Shown here one piece after another: positions 11,295 through 24,137 of a stretch of 64,000 bases of DNA. Source of the DNA: Kryptolebias marmoratus (lineage: Eukaryota > Chordata > Actinopteri > Cyprinodontiformes > Rivulidae); the NCBI RefSeq assembly GCF_001649575.2, contig NC_051450.1, forward strand, positions 2,686,973-2,750,972. Direction: 5' to 3'. The first letter of the stretch is position 1; every line of letters begins with the position of its first letter. The notes under the pieces were generated by a model. The model saw only the letters and a program-made list of their open reading frames with translations. It ran no database searches and was not told the origin of the DNA. Both the position numbers and the translations under genes were made by a program.

Positions 11295-13187
11295 CTACCT
11301 TTAACCAGCTGTGCACAGCTGCTTCGTGATTGAATAAACATCGGTGCAACCCTAAAGCAGTGTGTGACAATTTGTGAGTCCCTGGACAAGTAGGATCAAG
11401 ACAGAGTTGATCGGCATTAAAATCCATGTTTCTGTAGTTGTTTAGTACTGTCTTTATCTGAACATCATAGTCCTGAAACTAACAGGCAAACAGGCATGTA
11501 GTCCAAGCTCCTTTGGTACTTAATAGGCTTTTTAGCTGACATGATTGGTGATTTAATCACTCCACTGGAAGCAGACCTGCATGTGTGTTGATGTGAGCTT
11601 TTTAATGTTCAACATATAAGTCATGCAGCAGTTTGAGATGAGACATCTCTAAGCCCTTTGAGTTGTGGGAGAAGATGAAGAGAAAAACAAACAGCCCTCA
11701 ACAAAATGAGTCTTTTACAGCCAAAGGTCTGGAGCTCTAGTCCAAGCCTTTAACAGCTGGGTCCAAACCATTTTCCAAATACCTAATGTGACGACTGTGG
11801 AAAATGCTACCAGACTGTTTTCCCAATGGATAAAACTCAAAGGTTGATTTCTGCAGAAAAGTATTAAAGATGTGTGGTGCATTACTTGGGTTAAACAAAG
11901 CTTAGTCTTGTGTCAAAAGGTCAGTGTTGGTTTTTTCCCAAATATCAAGGCCGCTCCTGGAAACAGATGGTTGATGCAATCAAATATCCAAAGATCAGTC
12001 ATGAAGTTCACTTTATTACACGAGCACAATCATTTCTACAGATGCCTGTTGTTGGAGCTGTGTGGGAGGAACATTTGTTGAAGACAAAGTACAGTTAGGA
12101 CTGGGAATATTTTGACAATTTCTTCAATTTTTGTTTTTAGCCATTTACCTAAAAGTCATGTTAGAGTTATGTAGTTGTGTATGCTGGTTTTAAACTCAGC
12201 ATTTACATATCCAGCAGGTAGGATGGATCAGGAGTTAGCCTTTTATTAAATAGGACCTGCATTTAACAGGAATTTTAATGAAATTGTAAATCGGATTTTT
12301 ATTATAGATAGATGAGGTCTATTACTTTCTTTCTTGTTTCATTAAGCAGGTAAATCATTTTGGAGTTAATTATAAGAAAGCCTATTAAAGTGGATTATCA
12401 GAATAAAATAGGATGATGTTTTTGATTACCCACATAATAGTTATGCTGGAGCTCTCAGTACATATAAAACAAGAATCTCATACACTGATCAGATAGATAC
12501 CAAGAATATGAAGTTATCATATTAAATGTTTGGTGTCTTCTAAGAAACTTGGAAGCTCGGCTTCTTAAGAAAAAAACAACAATATTTGAACCTTGGTAAA
12601 TAACAACTGTGGATGGTTAGAGATTCCTTTGCATTTAAAACCTTTTTGTAAAATCTGGAAATACATTGAAAAAAAAACAAGTGAATTGAAAAATACCCCA
12701 ACCCCAATTTTCCAAAGTTAGGATGCTGATGTGGGATGTTGTGTAAAATGTAAATAAAAACAAAAGTAAATGGTATAAGTAAGAAGCAGCTAGAGGAGCA
12801 ACTAATTAGATTAATTAGCAACAAATCAGTAAAAGGTATGACAAGCTTTTTAGAGAAGCTGAATATCTCGGAAGTAAAGATGGGCAGAGGTTCACCACTC
12901 TGCTCACCATTCACTTTCTTATATCATCTTGTTGTCTTCCCCCCACCCCCTTCTGCTTCTCTGCCCTGCTCTCTTTCAGAGCCTCTCTTTGCATATATTC
13001 CGAAAAAAAAAATTGAACTTTGGATCTAGTCAGCTGGTCTCTCAACGCAATTGGTCAAATTTTCTCAACGGGAAGGCTGAGCAAAGGAGAGCCAGTTTGC
13101 CCTGAGAAGACATTCTTCGCTGGATACACGTTGGATTCCTGGAAACGTTGGAATCCTGTTTGTCTATCGAGTCTGTCAGTGGAAGAC

Positions 13188-13391
13188 ATGGAAAATCTTT
13201 ACATATTTGGATTTTTGATAACAGGATTTCTGCTGTTTGGATTAGGCAGTTACCTGACTTATTGTCAAATTCGTTTGATGCCTTCAGCGGTCAACAATCA
13301 AACTGTATGGTTACGAGAGCTGAATCGCAAGTTGGATGTAATCCTTTTACAGGACCGCAGACTGAATTGTGGTTCCGGGACTCATGAATAA
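13188..13391 (+). CDS. Repeat-borne small membrane protein ORF (67 aa)
   Basis: Starts with GACATGG, a good initiation context. The protein has an almost immediate hydrophobic segment (about residues 3-27: LYIFGFLITGFLLFGLG, then SYLTYC) and then a polar amphipathic stretch with WLRELNRKLDVILLQ. I predict a one-pass membrane protein with a short coiled-coil-like cytosolic or lumenal tail. No family recognised. It lies inside a repeat unit with an L2-like tail. A longer frame starts at 13020, but the internal ATG has the better context and precedes the membrane segment. It may be a remnant of a longer ORF continuing in another frame at 13384. Confidence 0.45.
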   Translation: MENLYIFGFLITGFLLFGLGSYLTYCQIRLMPSAVNNQTVWLRELNRKLDVILLQDRRLNCGSGTHE

Positions 13392-13608
13392 TATGGGTTA
13401 CATCTTGGAGAAAGTTGCTTCGCTCGAATCAGGCGGAATGGACCTGGAATTTGGCTGTTTGGATTTGCCCTTGAGAAAGTATCAGCAAGACTTTCAAGGC
13501 AGACAGCAAACAAGTCTGCCTGAACCAAAACAATTATTGTTATGTGAATCTGGCTCCCCTAGGCTGACCTTGGTCAGCTATCTTGAAATTTCTCCTGGAA
13601 CTATGTAA
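13384..13608 (+). CDS. Second small ORF of the same repeat (74 aa)
   Basis: Begins MNNMGYILEKVASLES and contains LPLRKYQQDFQGRQQTSL. No domain is recognised. It overlaps the end of the preceding ORF by 8 bases (ATGAATAA), in a different frame. Either this is one ancestral ORF split by a single indel, since the helical character continues from the first ORF, or it is a genuine overlapping pair. Other copies of the repeat would decide. Confidence 0.35.
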   Translation: MNNMGYILEKVASLESGGMDLEFGCLDLPLRKYQQDFQGRQQTSLPEPKQLLLCESGSPRLTLVSYLEISPGTM

Positions 13609-14786
13609 ACAAGATGCTCTGCCCCTTCCTGCCTAAGGACATCTGTGGATTTGTTCAGAGCTCACTGATAAACTTTCCATCACATTATCAAAGACAATGG
13701 CCTCTGTGACGTGATTCATGGACTTCTTTACAAACACACACACGCACACATTCACACACTCTCTGCTGTTTCCGAGTCATCTCTCTCACTCAACCCCCCT
13801 CCCCCCTCTCCCCTCCCTCTTTCATTATATTAGTTAGTAATTATTATGTCGGCCGTATAGCAGGCCTGGTACTATTTAGAAAGTTCAGTACCGTTAGTCT
13901 TAGCATTATCATGTTTTAGCTTATTTAGCCTTCCTGTACACTTAGTCTAGTTTATTTTATCCTTAGCTCATACTTTAGATATTGTTAGATTCCAAATTGC
14001 TGTTTAGTTTAGCTCTGTCTTAGCTCATGTTTTGATAGGTTTAGTTTATCTGATTATGATTTCATTTAGATTATTTTAGCTACTATTTTGACTCTCAGCT
14101 CATGCTTAGATATGTCTGTTTTCATGATTTTATTGAGATTATCCTATATTTTATTTAGAATATACATGATTAATTTAGAATACATGATTGTTGTGTTTTT
14201 CTTTTTTGTGTTTTATTCTGTATTGAATTCTGTTGTTGTTTCTGTTGTAAAGCGCTTTGGATCGCCTTGTTGCTGAAAAGTGCTATATAAATAAATCTCA
14301 CTTCACTTCACTTCTGCAAAGGACTACATCTAAAATTAGTGGAACAATTTCACAATAATTCTCCTCAATGAAGAATTACAAAGATATTGAATATCCCAGC
14401 ATCTACAGTTCATAATATCATGAAAAGATTTCAAGAATCTTAAAAATGAGTCCTGATCCAAATTATACAACATTTTCTGTAAAACACACTATGTCTGGAT
14501 GATAGCAGTTATGACTTCCACTGGTTCTTAAATAATGTGTGTGATGTTCAAGTGTAGTGAAAATCTGTTGGCTCAGATTTAGCTGTAATGACTGAGGCAT
14601 CTTACCCGATGGAGCTGCATTTCACTTGTTGAAGAAAAAACTGCTTTCAAATGTGATGACCAACATTAAGATTGTTTTAAGATGACTCAACTACATCTTT
14701 TTCAACTTTCATGAATGTTAGTTTTCCATAAGTGTGTGCATGCATTCACTTGATAAACTCTTGTGCTGCCCTGAAAAATTTTCCAA

Positions 14787-15355
14787 AGTCAAGTCATATT
14801 TATTTATATAGCACTTTTCCGCAACAAGGTGGTTCAAAGTACTTTACAACATGAAAACACAAAAATACAGTCATCTTGCAAACACACACAATAATATCTA
14901 AAATATGAGCTAAGATAATCCAGATGAAATCATGACACTGAACATATCTAAAACATGAGACACAACAGTACAGAGTAAAACTTATCTAAAACAAGTCATA
15001 CTAAATCACACTTAAGAAAAACTGAGGAAAATCAAAATAAGATGTAACATAAACTCAACTTCAAAAACCTCAGCCGAACAAATCAGATGTGATAAAAGCC
15101 AAAATAAACTAAACTTAAACGAAAGGTAACCAAAGGCTAACTAAGAGTTAGAAACATTTTACCAAAAGGCCAACTAAAAGTGTCAAGCAAAGGCGGGATA
15201 AAATTGACTAAGTCATACTAAAGTAAACTGAGGAAACCCAAACTAAGATATAATTTTACTAACGTAAACTAAACTACGATTTAGGGACCTCAGCAGGACA
15301 GACTAAGATAAAGTATGATAAACTATGCCTTTGCTAAAGCTAATTCAACTAAAGT
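14787..15355 (-). repeat. Reverse copy of the small-ORF repeat, 3' part
   Basis: On the minus strand it ends AAAAGTGCTATATAAATAAATATGACTTGACT, with an interior of TTAG/TAAAC-type words like 13840-14313. Only the 3' non-coding part is present, as expected for 5' truncation of a retroelement. It sits head-on to the + copy with ~470 bases between tails. Confidence 0.65.
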
Positions 15356-15428
15356 TTCAGTTAATTCAATATGCTAATGAGACAAAGTGGGAGGGAAGAA
15401 GGGAGGGAGCAACATTAAACATCAGAGC

Positions 15429-15474
15429 AGGAGGGAGTGAGGGAGGGAGGGAGGGAGGGAGGGAGTGAGGGAGA
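15429..15474 (+). repeat. GGGA tandem tract
   Basis: Seven or more GGGA units with GGGAGTGA interruptions. It has enough G triplets to form a G-quadruplex on the + strand. Confidence 0.85.
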
Positions 15475-18400
15475 GTGACGGTGATGGTGGAGGAACACCC
15501 ACAGATACTATTCCAAAGAGGCCTTACTGCCAAAGTCCTGATCGTGATGGAAAGTTTTATCAGCCGGCCTTGGGATCTAGCCGTCACAGATCCACAGATG
15601 TCCTGGGGAGAAGAGCATCAAATTTACATAACATCCATCCAAAATCAGATTAATAAATCCAGCAGCAAAGTTCTGCTGCCTGCCCCAGGCTTTCATAAAC
15701 TGCAGCAGTCTTCTTCCTTTATTCCCATCTGGGATAATAACAGCTGACAGCATGGAAAGCATCCTACTCCTCCCAAGTTGCTGCCCACATGCCTTCTTCA
15801 TCCCTTCAACTCAATCCAGTAATAAGGATGCATAATACTGCAGAAAAAAGCTGGACACATTTAGGGCCCATGAGCTGGACTAAGTGTTACACTGTCAAAC
15901 CGCAGCAGACAGCATTGAACCGAGAGGATAATACTCACTTTATCCCCAGCTGCCATGTTAATTCTACAAACACTGTCTCCAGTAGCTCTGAAAAGTGAGG
16001 AGGGCCCCTGTTGGAGAACCAGGGTGGCTGTCAGCACAGCCTCCTACAGTTAGACCTCGGACCGTTGGAAATGGCCCTCACTCCAGTGGAGCCTCACAAC
16101 AGATGGTTTCACTGTCAGCTTTTTTCTCTTTGTTTTACATGATTTTTTTCTCTTGTCCTTTGGGTAATAAAAATAGGGATAATGACACTTGATTTTAATA
16201 TTTAAGCATGACACTGCATGTGCATTAAAGCACACTTATTATTATTCCCAGTCATTCTTCTGTTTCCGTAGGTATATTTAATCACACCTTCCCCTTCGGC
16301 TTTGGAAACAAACATGTGAAAATTAAGTGAAGAGTGGCCTTTGCCATTTCGTAGTAGTACATTGTACAACACAAACAAAATTGGCAAAAAATAAAATAAA
16401 ATTCTACATATACAACAGTAGGATTTTGATGAAATGAGTGAGACAGTGCAACTCTTTTGAGTGTGAAGCAGTAATTTTTAACAGTAGAAACTATATTCAA
16501 AGTTAAACAGTTCATGGAAAGCTTGACCTTATATGACTGAACCGGCATTTTGATATCTTTGAACATTTTTGCACAATTGCAGTTCACGTTTCCTGATTTA
16601 TTTATTTTTCAAAAAATATTTTACTACTGAATGCTCAACTTAAGCTGTCTAAATTTTTTAGGATCTTTGCAAACAAACTAATGTTCAAATGAGGCTTAGA
16701 GAAAAAGCTGAAATGGCAGTAGCTGCATTGGCAACCTTCAGATTTTTTTTATTTTTATTCTCTTGCTTGTTGTTCGTGTGTGGTATTTAGAAGATACAAT
16801 CGTTCTTTTGTTTTCCAGGTTTTGTTTTCACTCAAAACTTTTCAGAATTTTTGCAAACAAACTTTTCTTATGTCTGCAATTACATTATATACATTTCACA
16901 GTCAAAACATAGACATTGTCTTCATTCTTTCAGTATGTCTTTCCCTGACTTATGGACAGACTGCACACAATAACTTCCTTTGACTTCTATTTATTCTGTT
17001 TAGAAATTTTCCCTCAAAACTGGAAGTGGATGTTTTTTTTAACTTGTTATATCTTCTGCATACAACACTGTAGACATGTTTAAAAAAATTGATGTGTGAT
17101 AACCAGATGTTTCTGCCACGTACAGTTCAGAAATGTTCTCAGTATGATTAAATGGATTTACAGAGTGACTATTTGTCTAAGGCTTACTTTTTGCTCTGTG
17201 CTTTTTTTCTGCCTGTCTTATTAAAAGTCCTGCCAGGCAGTGTGCCCACATAAGCCACGAGAAGCAGCTTTAAAAAGTTTTAATCTCAGTTTTCTTTACA
17301 AAAGTATGTAAGTAAATAACTTTTGGATTTTATAGAAAAAGCTGAAATGTGTTGGCAGTAACTAAACTGGCTACTTTCAAAGTCTACATGTTTGTGTGTG
17401 GCATTTAGAAGATACAGTGGTTCATTTGTTTTCAGGGTTTTAAGGAAAACATGACTTTAGTCTATTTGAGATGGGGTTTTTTTCATAGAGATTTATTTTA
17501 CAGATTTGTACTTTGTTCCTTTTAATACACAGACACTGATTGATTTTACAGGTACAGGATGAGTGAGCAGTTTGTAATTACAGTTTACTGATTCTTCTCA
17601 GTACTTTTCTTTACACTCTTACTAAATCTCCTCCATGTCTGTAAGACATTATCAGAGTGGAAACTGGGCTTAGTGACTGTGGGCGACATCTAGACAGCAG
17701 TGTGTGGATCATTTTCTCTGTGGGTTGTTACACTTTGTTTATAGTGAGTTAAATATGCTCATCTTTCTCCATTTGTTTCACTCTTCTTTTAGTTACTACT
17801 TGACACTATCTGATCATTTTCAGTTACAGTTGTGGTAATTTGTTGCCTTTATTAGTTGAGTGTTTTTATATAGAACATCAGCAGGGAAACTTCATCCACA
17901 TGCCTTAAAACTCTGAGAAAAACAGTTTCCTATTTCAGGGAAAATCAAATCAAAACTCTGTAAATTTGATTTGATCAGTCAAACTAATAAGAAATGTTGG
18001 ACCTTTTGTGGCACCAATTCTATGAATTCTTTTCCTGCTCCAGAGCTTTTTGCTTGGCTCATCCTGTAGCAAAAAATGTTTGTGTTTCATAGCTTAAGCT
18101 TTTCTTGACAAAAAATCAAATTTCCATCTTTTAAGCAGGACTAAAAAAAATCCTTTAATTCTGGATCATATTAATGTCTGATTCAATCACCATCAACAGA
18201 AGTTAAAGTGGTTCTTGAGGACCAGTGCTGTTCTTGTTCTTGGAGCTTCTATTCATTTTCTCTCAGCTAAAGTTAGACAGCTGTGAAATGAATTTTAGAA
18301 TGAACCATGCAGATACGATTTCAGACTACTGACCTCAGCTGAGAAATTATAGTTAGAATCTATAAATTATTTGCTGCTGTCCAGGCTGTGTTATAATGTG

Positions 18401-19769
18401 GACTGGTTTTGTTTACTCTGAACCAGTAGGATGAGAGCTTAAAAGGTGGAATTATTACCTTTCATTGTTTTCATTAAAGTCTAATTAGTGAGCAGAATGT
18501 TTATATTCTGCAAAATGACTGATCAGTGTGAGGGTTTGAGTTTAAACTTTCAGAAACTGACCAATTGCTTTCAATAGGATATCACTAACACTATACTCTT
18601 ATTGTTTATTGTAATGAGGTCAACACTGAGGATTAGTTACAGTTTGATGTCTTTTAACAGAAGAAGTACAGATGAACATATATGTTTTCCACTGTACAGC
18701 AGAGGGTAATAATCTGTGATGGGGAGGTTGGGGAGTTATGGTGCTGAATGATGGCAGTAACCACAAAAGAGATGGCAGAGAGGACGAAACCCACAATGTG
18801 CCTTGAGTGGAACAAAGTCTGTTTTAGTACTGTTTAACACTATTGTCAGCACTGAGGCATGCACATTCACTCCTGTTTATAGTGATGCACCATTATTATT
18901 TAGTGACTTACAGCGTGTTTCATTTGTAACTCAGCAGTTGTCTGTACTTTCACTCTCTAAAAAGAGACTGTTTGGAAAAAACAAGCTGAGAAAATGCAGA
19001 CTTCCCACATTGTCTGCAAGGCTTCACAGCAGTTTGAAAATGTGGAAAATATTAAACATGTAGATATTTGAAATCTTTCAGTCCATAACTTCATTTTGTT
19101 CAGGGATTTTGCATCACAGCATTAATCACTGATTAAAATATATTGAAACAATGAAAGTGAAAGCAAGTCCCAATCAATGAAAAAAAGCAGAAAAAACACA
19201 TGAGCCTTGCTGGATTTCTGAGATGCATTTAGGTTCAGAGACATCTGGAATAAATATGAAAGCATAATCCTTAAATTAAGGACAAATATGTCCTTCTCAT
19301 TGATTATAAGATCATAACTTACACATGGCTGGATCAGTATGTTGCAGAACTCAGTACATTATAATCAGCACTACATAAATCATGTAGAATGACTTTTTCA
19401 AACTTATCTAAACCCAAGTCGTATAACCCGTATAAATATATCTACATATACAATTGCAACAAGAGTTTAAATGCAAAAAAAAAGAGATGGAAAAAAGTAG
19501 AAGGACATTTCTTTAATTTTGCAGACAACCTTATTAGCTTATTATATTTTAGCAAAGATCTATGTTTAAACAAACAAACAAAAAAGCATTCTTTAATTGT
19601 GATTCATTATGAGTTGATGCACCTTGATTGAAATGTAGTTAAAAAAATCTGAGACAAGAATTTTCTACTTTCATGTTTGGCCTCGTGTTAGAATTAAAAG
19701 TGCAGCCCTTGGGAGGTCTGTACTTAAAATTGTTTCTCTGTCGTTTTACAGACATATTCTGCAACTGTA

Positions 19770-20336
19770 ACCCTTCTTAACTCTAGTGTTCCTCATGGCT
19801 CAGTTTTAGGACCCATTTTGTTCTGGTTTTAGGGGTTTCCTGGGAGTTCATTGTTGGAAGGCACAGCACCTTTCATTGTTTTGCTGATGATCTTCAGATC
19901 TATTTATCTGTTTCAGCTAATAGCTATACTGCTATTCAAACCTTGTAAAATTTAGAGGTCTTCAATCATAAATAAAGATAAACATCAGTAATCAAAACAA
20001 AAACAAAACAGAAGTTCTTTACTTGGACAATCTAGTGACCTAAATTAATATGACATTAATACTCATACAGAAACCTTGGTTTAAGTTTTTACTTTGCTTT
20101 TATAATTGAGAAATAAATTAACCCAGTTATTAGGCAAGCTTTTTTCAACATTCAGTTATGTGAATGGTAATTAGATGGTAATTCATGTTTTTGTTATGTC
20201 TTATTTTTTATCACTGTTAGTCTTTGTATGTTGGTCTTAATTTTTTTAAATTACTATTGTTGTACTTTGTACTGCACTTTGATTAACTATGGGGTCTTTA
20301 AATGTGCTATGTAAGAATAAACTTATACTTGACTTG
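19770..20336 (+). mobile_element. L2-like LINE fragment
   Basis: The + strand reads SSVPHGSVLGPILFWF then, after a deletion, HSTFHCFADDLQIYLSVSAN. These are the GxxQGSVLGP and FADD boxes of an L2-type reverse transcriptase, with stops. It ends with the L2-like 3' tail GTACTGCACTTTGATTAAC, then ATGTGCTATGTAAGAATAAA. It recurs at 24138-24704 only because the block is duplicated in the assembly. Confidence 0.75.
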
Positions 20337-20697
20337 GAAAAAATACAGTATCTATTACAGTCATCAGAGGAAAATATGAGACAAGTGTTTGGAGTTTAAT
20401 AACCAGAGAAACTGGTTGGCCGTTAGTTGTCCTGCTTTTCTGTCACCTAAAGCAAAGATATCTGTCATCAAACTGAGCCCTACAAAGCTATGAGATCTTG
20501 GACATCAAGCTGTGTGAAAGTGTTTGCCAGGACATTACTTCTATCACAGCTGCAAGCTTCAGTTTGGTCATAAAGGAGTTTACACACTCCTATAGATGCA
20601 CAGCTGATCCCAGCATTTCATGTATCAACTCTAAGTGTGTGATGGATGTGTTTCACCAGTTGTTTTTTTTTTCCTTTGTTTTGTTTTTTGAATTCAG

Positions 20698-20868
20698 CTG
20701 GTTTCAGGCGAAGCTTTCGTCTCAGCAGGAGAGACAGGAAAACCAACAAGTCCATGTACGAGTCCAAGAAGAGTGAAATGTATGACATGGCTGACGTGCC
20801 CACGTATGAGGAGGTCGCCCTCTACCGCCGACAGAGTGGAGTTAAACACAGACTGGTGGTCCTAGTGG
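20698..20868 (+). CDS. mpp7 exon: hook end and start of GK-like domain
   Basis: A 171-nt exon, phase 1 at both ends, with acceptor TTTTTTGAATTCAG and donor GTGAGT. It encodes [20 protein letters not shown], then [20 protein letters not shown], then [16 protein letters not shown]. The basic [12 protein letters not shown] block is the hook. TYEEV and the LVVLVG beta strand open the guanylate-kinase-like domain. The block matches MPP7 ([23 protein letters not shown] as I recall) much better than MPP1, MPP3, MPP4 or MPP5. Product: a cytosolic membrane-associated scaffold that joins DLG1/LIN7 at junctions. An identical exon at 25066 is very probably an assembly artefact. Confidence 0.93.
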
Positions 20869-23570
20869 GTGAGTAGAGGAAATAAATGCCTAAAAATGAA
20901 ATAAATGCTGCAGCTTATGCCTGTTGGTCATGCCAGTGCTTACCTTACACTCCAACTGTCACTGAAAGTCTTCCTTCAAACTAAACGATGATCCTGCTGT
21001 GTCATAAAAAGTCAGACAGAATGTAGATGGTCTTTGCAGGGTCTTGGTGAGGTCTTCAGGGGCACATTAGGAATTTAATTACGTAATTACATTACTTTTG
21101 ATAGTGCGATAGATCTACTATGGTTTTGAGCATGCACAAAGCAACCATAGTGAGGTCATGGTTTATCATTGTGGTGGCAGCAAAAGCAGCATGTCAACAA
21201 AGTGAAGCAGCCACACACCAGCATGGCTTGATCATCAAGAATTTCAAGCAGCAATGGTCGCACTGACCTCATGACGTGATTGTACAAGGTTATGAAAAAA
21301 CCCAGCACACATATTATATATTACCCTTGGCAATATCATTTTGCTAGCGTGACATGATCTTCCACCATGTATCTTCATCCAGACACAGTCCAGCCAAGAC
21401 AGGGCCCAGGCCATGGTGTGAACTTGGGTGTATGTGCTAATATTGTTGTGGCAACATGCTTCTGACATATAGAGCTTGGTGAGGACACAGGAGTGTCTCT
21501 CGAGCAGGGACGGCTGGTATCAGTGGGCTAGTTGGGCTAAGCCCTCCCTGGTGTTTACAATAAACATGTTAAAATACCTAATAAACAGGAACTTAAAATA
21601 TTGTATCACATTTTGTGAAATTTACAACAAAACTGGTGTCAAACAGTCCCGAGAAAATCCCCAAGTCTTTCCGAAGGGCTAACTTTTCACAACCCCGATC
21701 ATCTAATGTCTCTAATGGTACATAATGATTGACAGCTGTCTTGTCCCGCCCCCTCAGTTTGCTGCTCATTTGGGCTAATTTAATTCAGCCCAGAGTCAGC
21801 CCACGGTCTCAGGCTTCAGCCAATCAGGGTGGACGTACAATAACGTGCCTCGTAGGCGTGGTTTATCATAGACTAAGTGCGATGGTGAGCAAGATAAAGA
21901 TAACGAGGCAAATTATTTAATTTGTCACCCGTTTTCCTTAATGTCTTTGGGAGACAAACCGGAAGTGAAGAGGTTGGGAGCAGATAGACCCAAGGATATT
22001 TAAAGTTTTCCTGTCACCTGGTTTTAGTGAAAGGACTGGCTAACAGCAAGTGTAGCTAACTGATCTTTAACGAGGTGGTTATTAACATTTTTGGATCCCA
22101 GAAAAGTTTCTCTTTAAATAAGGTAGGATTCTTAAAGAAGCACTTTCCAATATTGCATGTCTTGTTTGATTTTACCTTATCAGTGTGATTATTAATTGTG
22201 TCAAGGAGTGTGGTGCAGTGTTATTCAAAACTGTTTGACTGGAAAAATTCATCTCAAATGATTATAGCGGAAAGTCTTAATGAAGGGAATGAAGTATTGG
22301 ACAACTGACAGAGCTTTTTTGTGGTGGTTTGTTTTAAGGTCATCTTTGTGCTGAAAAAGAACATAATGTCAATTTATAGCAGGTTTTCTTTATTTCAAAT
22401 TGGAGTCTTCTGTTGTTGAAATCCAAACTGCAAAGTTGTATTATACATCTGTTAGCCCACCCTACAGATATCACCACCATCTGCCACTGCTCTTGAGGAT
22501 GTAGAAAACGGTTATTAAAAGAAGTTTTAGCAGTATCATGATTACCTTGACACTGAATGAGGTTTTCCTAATTTGCTGTGATCCAGCCATGTTCTAATAG
22601 TTCATGTAGGTCGTGGAGAGCATAAAGAGGTCAGCATTTAATGTGATGAGGCGAGGAGGAGGAGAGGGGGGCTGAAGATTGTGTATTTTAACTTTTTAAA
22701 AAATCCTATTTCTCAGACTATAAATCACTAAACCCCAAACCACTAGTATGTATACATGTATCCCTCAGTGGGACAGATGGCTCAGACCGCATATCAATCA
22801 GCCACATTAAACACTTTCACCTTCTGCACCTCACTCCCAGCGTTCTTTAAAGTTGTTGAGACAACGAAATTGTTAACACTTGTCTACAGCCATGGTTGTT
22901 CCTCAGCTCCTTTATACCATGCCAAGCTCTTGAAATGAACTTAGTGGTTTCTCATAATGTATTTGTGGTTGGCAGACAAGTGTTGCCAGTAAATCGTGGA
23001 ACTATATCCCAAGCCAGGTGCAACAGTAAAGGTTTATATATTTTTCAAGACCAACTGCATCAGGGGGGTCTGGGTTTCTCCTCATTTTCCTTTTTAAAGT
23101 TTAAAACTAAAGATTATGACAAAAATGCAGCAACCCATTCCTCAAACCTTTATTAGCATTATCTGTATTACTTCCATTAATCAAGGTTAGAGATGCTCTT
23201 CAGGAATCAGAACTTTTATTTTAAATACTTCAGCAGCATTTTAAAAAAATATCTATAATATAAAAATAAGTAGAAACTAGAAACTTTTTTGGGCTATAAG
23301 GTGAGTAATGTTTCTCTTTTATTTATTTGTTCCTCTTGCCTGAGTTGTTCTCCAGCCTGATTGACCGGGTCTCGGTACACAGAACATGGACTTCAACAGG
23401 CTAGTTGCTAATTAGCTGACCCATTTTCCTGCAGCCTTCCACGGAGGATGCTGAACCTCTCCCACCTGTCACACTAATGTAAATATTTTTAGATAATATC
23501 TATAAATTGGACGACAATCTGTGGACAATTTCACACACAGTGAAGTGAAGGGCAGAGGATAGCTCTGCTT
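20869..23570 (+). other. Start of mpp7 intron after the 20698 exon
   Basis: No coding segment is seen. The stretch 21505-21960 (GTGGGCTAGTTGGGCTAAGC and GCCAATCAGGGTGG neighbourhoods) is slightly GC-richer and may be a DNA-transposon fragment, but I cannot name it. The rest is AT-rich and featureless. Confidence 0.5.
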
Positions 23571-23670
23571 NNNNNNNNNNNNNNNNNNNNNNNNNNNNNN
23601 NNNNNNNNNNNNNNNNNNNNNNNNNNNNNNNNNNNNNNNNNNNNNNNNNNNNNNNNNNNNNNNNNNNNNN
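23571..23670. other. Assembly gap, 100 N
   Basis: Exactly 100 N, the placeholder for an unknown distance. It is flanked by the two ends of the same 4268-bp sequence, so its true size is probably negative (an overlap). Confidence 0.98.
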
Positions 23671-24137
23671 ATTATAAGATCATAACTTACACATGGCTGG
23701 ATCAGTATGTTGCAGAACTCAGTACATTATAATCAGCACTACATAAATCATGTAGAATGACTTTTTCAAACTTATCTAAACCCAAGTCGTATAACCCGTA
23801 TAAATATATCTACATATACAATTGCAACAAGAGTTTAAATGCAAAAAAAAAGAGATGGAAAAAAGTAGAAGGACATTTCTTTAATTTTGCAGACAACCTT
23901 ATTAGCTTATTATATTTTAGCAAAGATCTATGTTTAAACAAACAAACAAAAAAGCATTCTTTAATTGTGATTCATTATGAGTTGATGCACCTTGATTGAA
24001 ATGTAGTTAAAAAAATCTGAGACAAGAATTTTCTACTTTCATGTTTGGCCTCGTGTTAGAATTAAAAGTGCAGCCCTTGGGAGGTCTGTACTTAAAATTG
24101 TTTCTCTGTCGTTTTACAGACATATTCTGCAACTGTA

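Larger units (their letters stand above)
13030..14313 (+). mobile_element. Unclassified retroelement with small membrane-protein ORF and L2-like tail
   Basis: A ~1.3-kb unit with a leader, a short ORF pair (13188-13608), a pyrimidine-rich and TTAG-rich 3' region, and a tail GTGCTATATAAATAAA ending in CACTTCACTTCACTT. The same 3' region recurs at 32317-32575 on + and at 14787-15355 on minus, so this is a repeat family. The tail (TGTAAAGCGCTTTGG, then GTGCTATATAAATAAA) is typical of L2-clade LINEs, implying copying by L2 machinery. No reverse transcriptase is encoded, so it is non-autonomous if mobile. The 5' edge is a guess. Confidence 0.6.
8725..20697 (+). other. mpp7 intron, repeat-rich
   Basis: A ~12-kb intron. 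It holds LINE copy B (10080-11090), a perfect hairpin (11215-11294), the small-ORF repeat (13030-14313), a reverse copy of its 3' part (14787-15355), a GGGA tract and an L2 fragment (19770-20336). I see nothing I can name in 11300-13000 or 15500-19300. The second half (19303 onward) is also present downstream as an assembly duplicate. Confidence 0.6.
19303..23570 (+). repeat. Left copy of a 4268-bp duplicated block (unmerged overlap)
   Basis: Collinear with 23671-27938 at a constant offset of 4368. The left copy ends exactly at the N gap and the right copy starts exactly after it. I found only two mismatches (23450 G versus 27818 A; 23560 T versus 27928 A), both in the last 121 bases of this copy. 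This is most simply the same locus represented twice at contig ends. Confidence 0.9.

Noticed and set aside
20498..20776. A 92-codon frame overlapping the mpp7 GK exon (and its twin at 24866)
   Set aside because: It runs through the acceptor site in a different frame from the recognised MPP7 protein.
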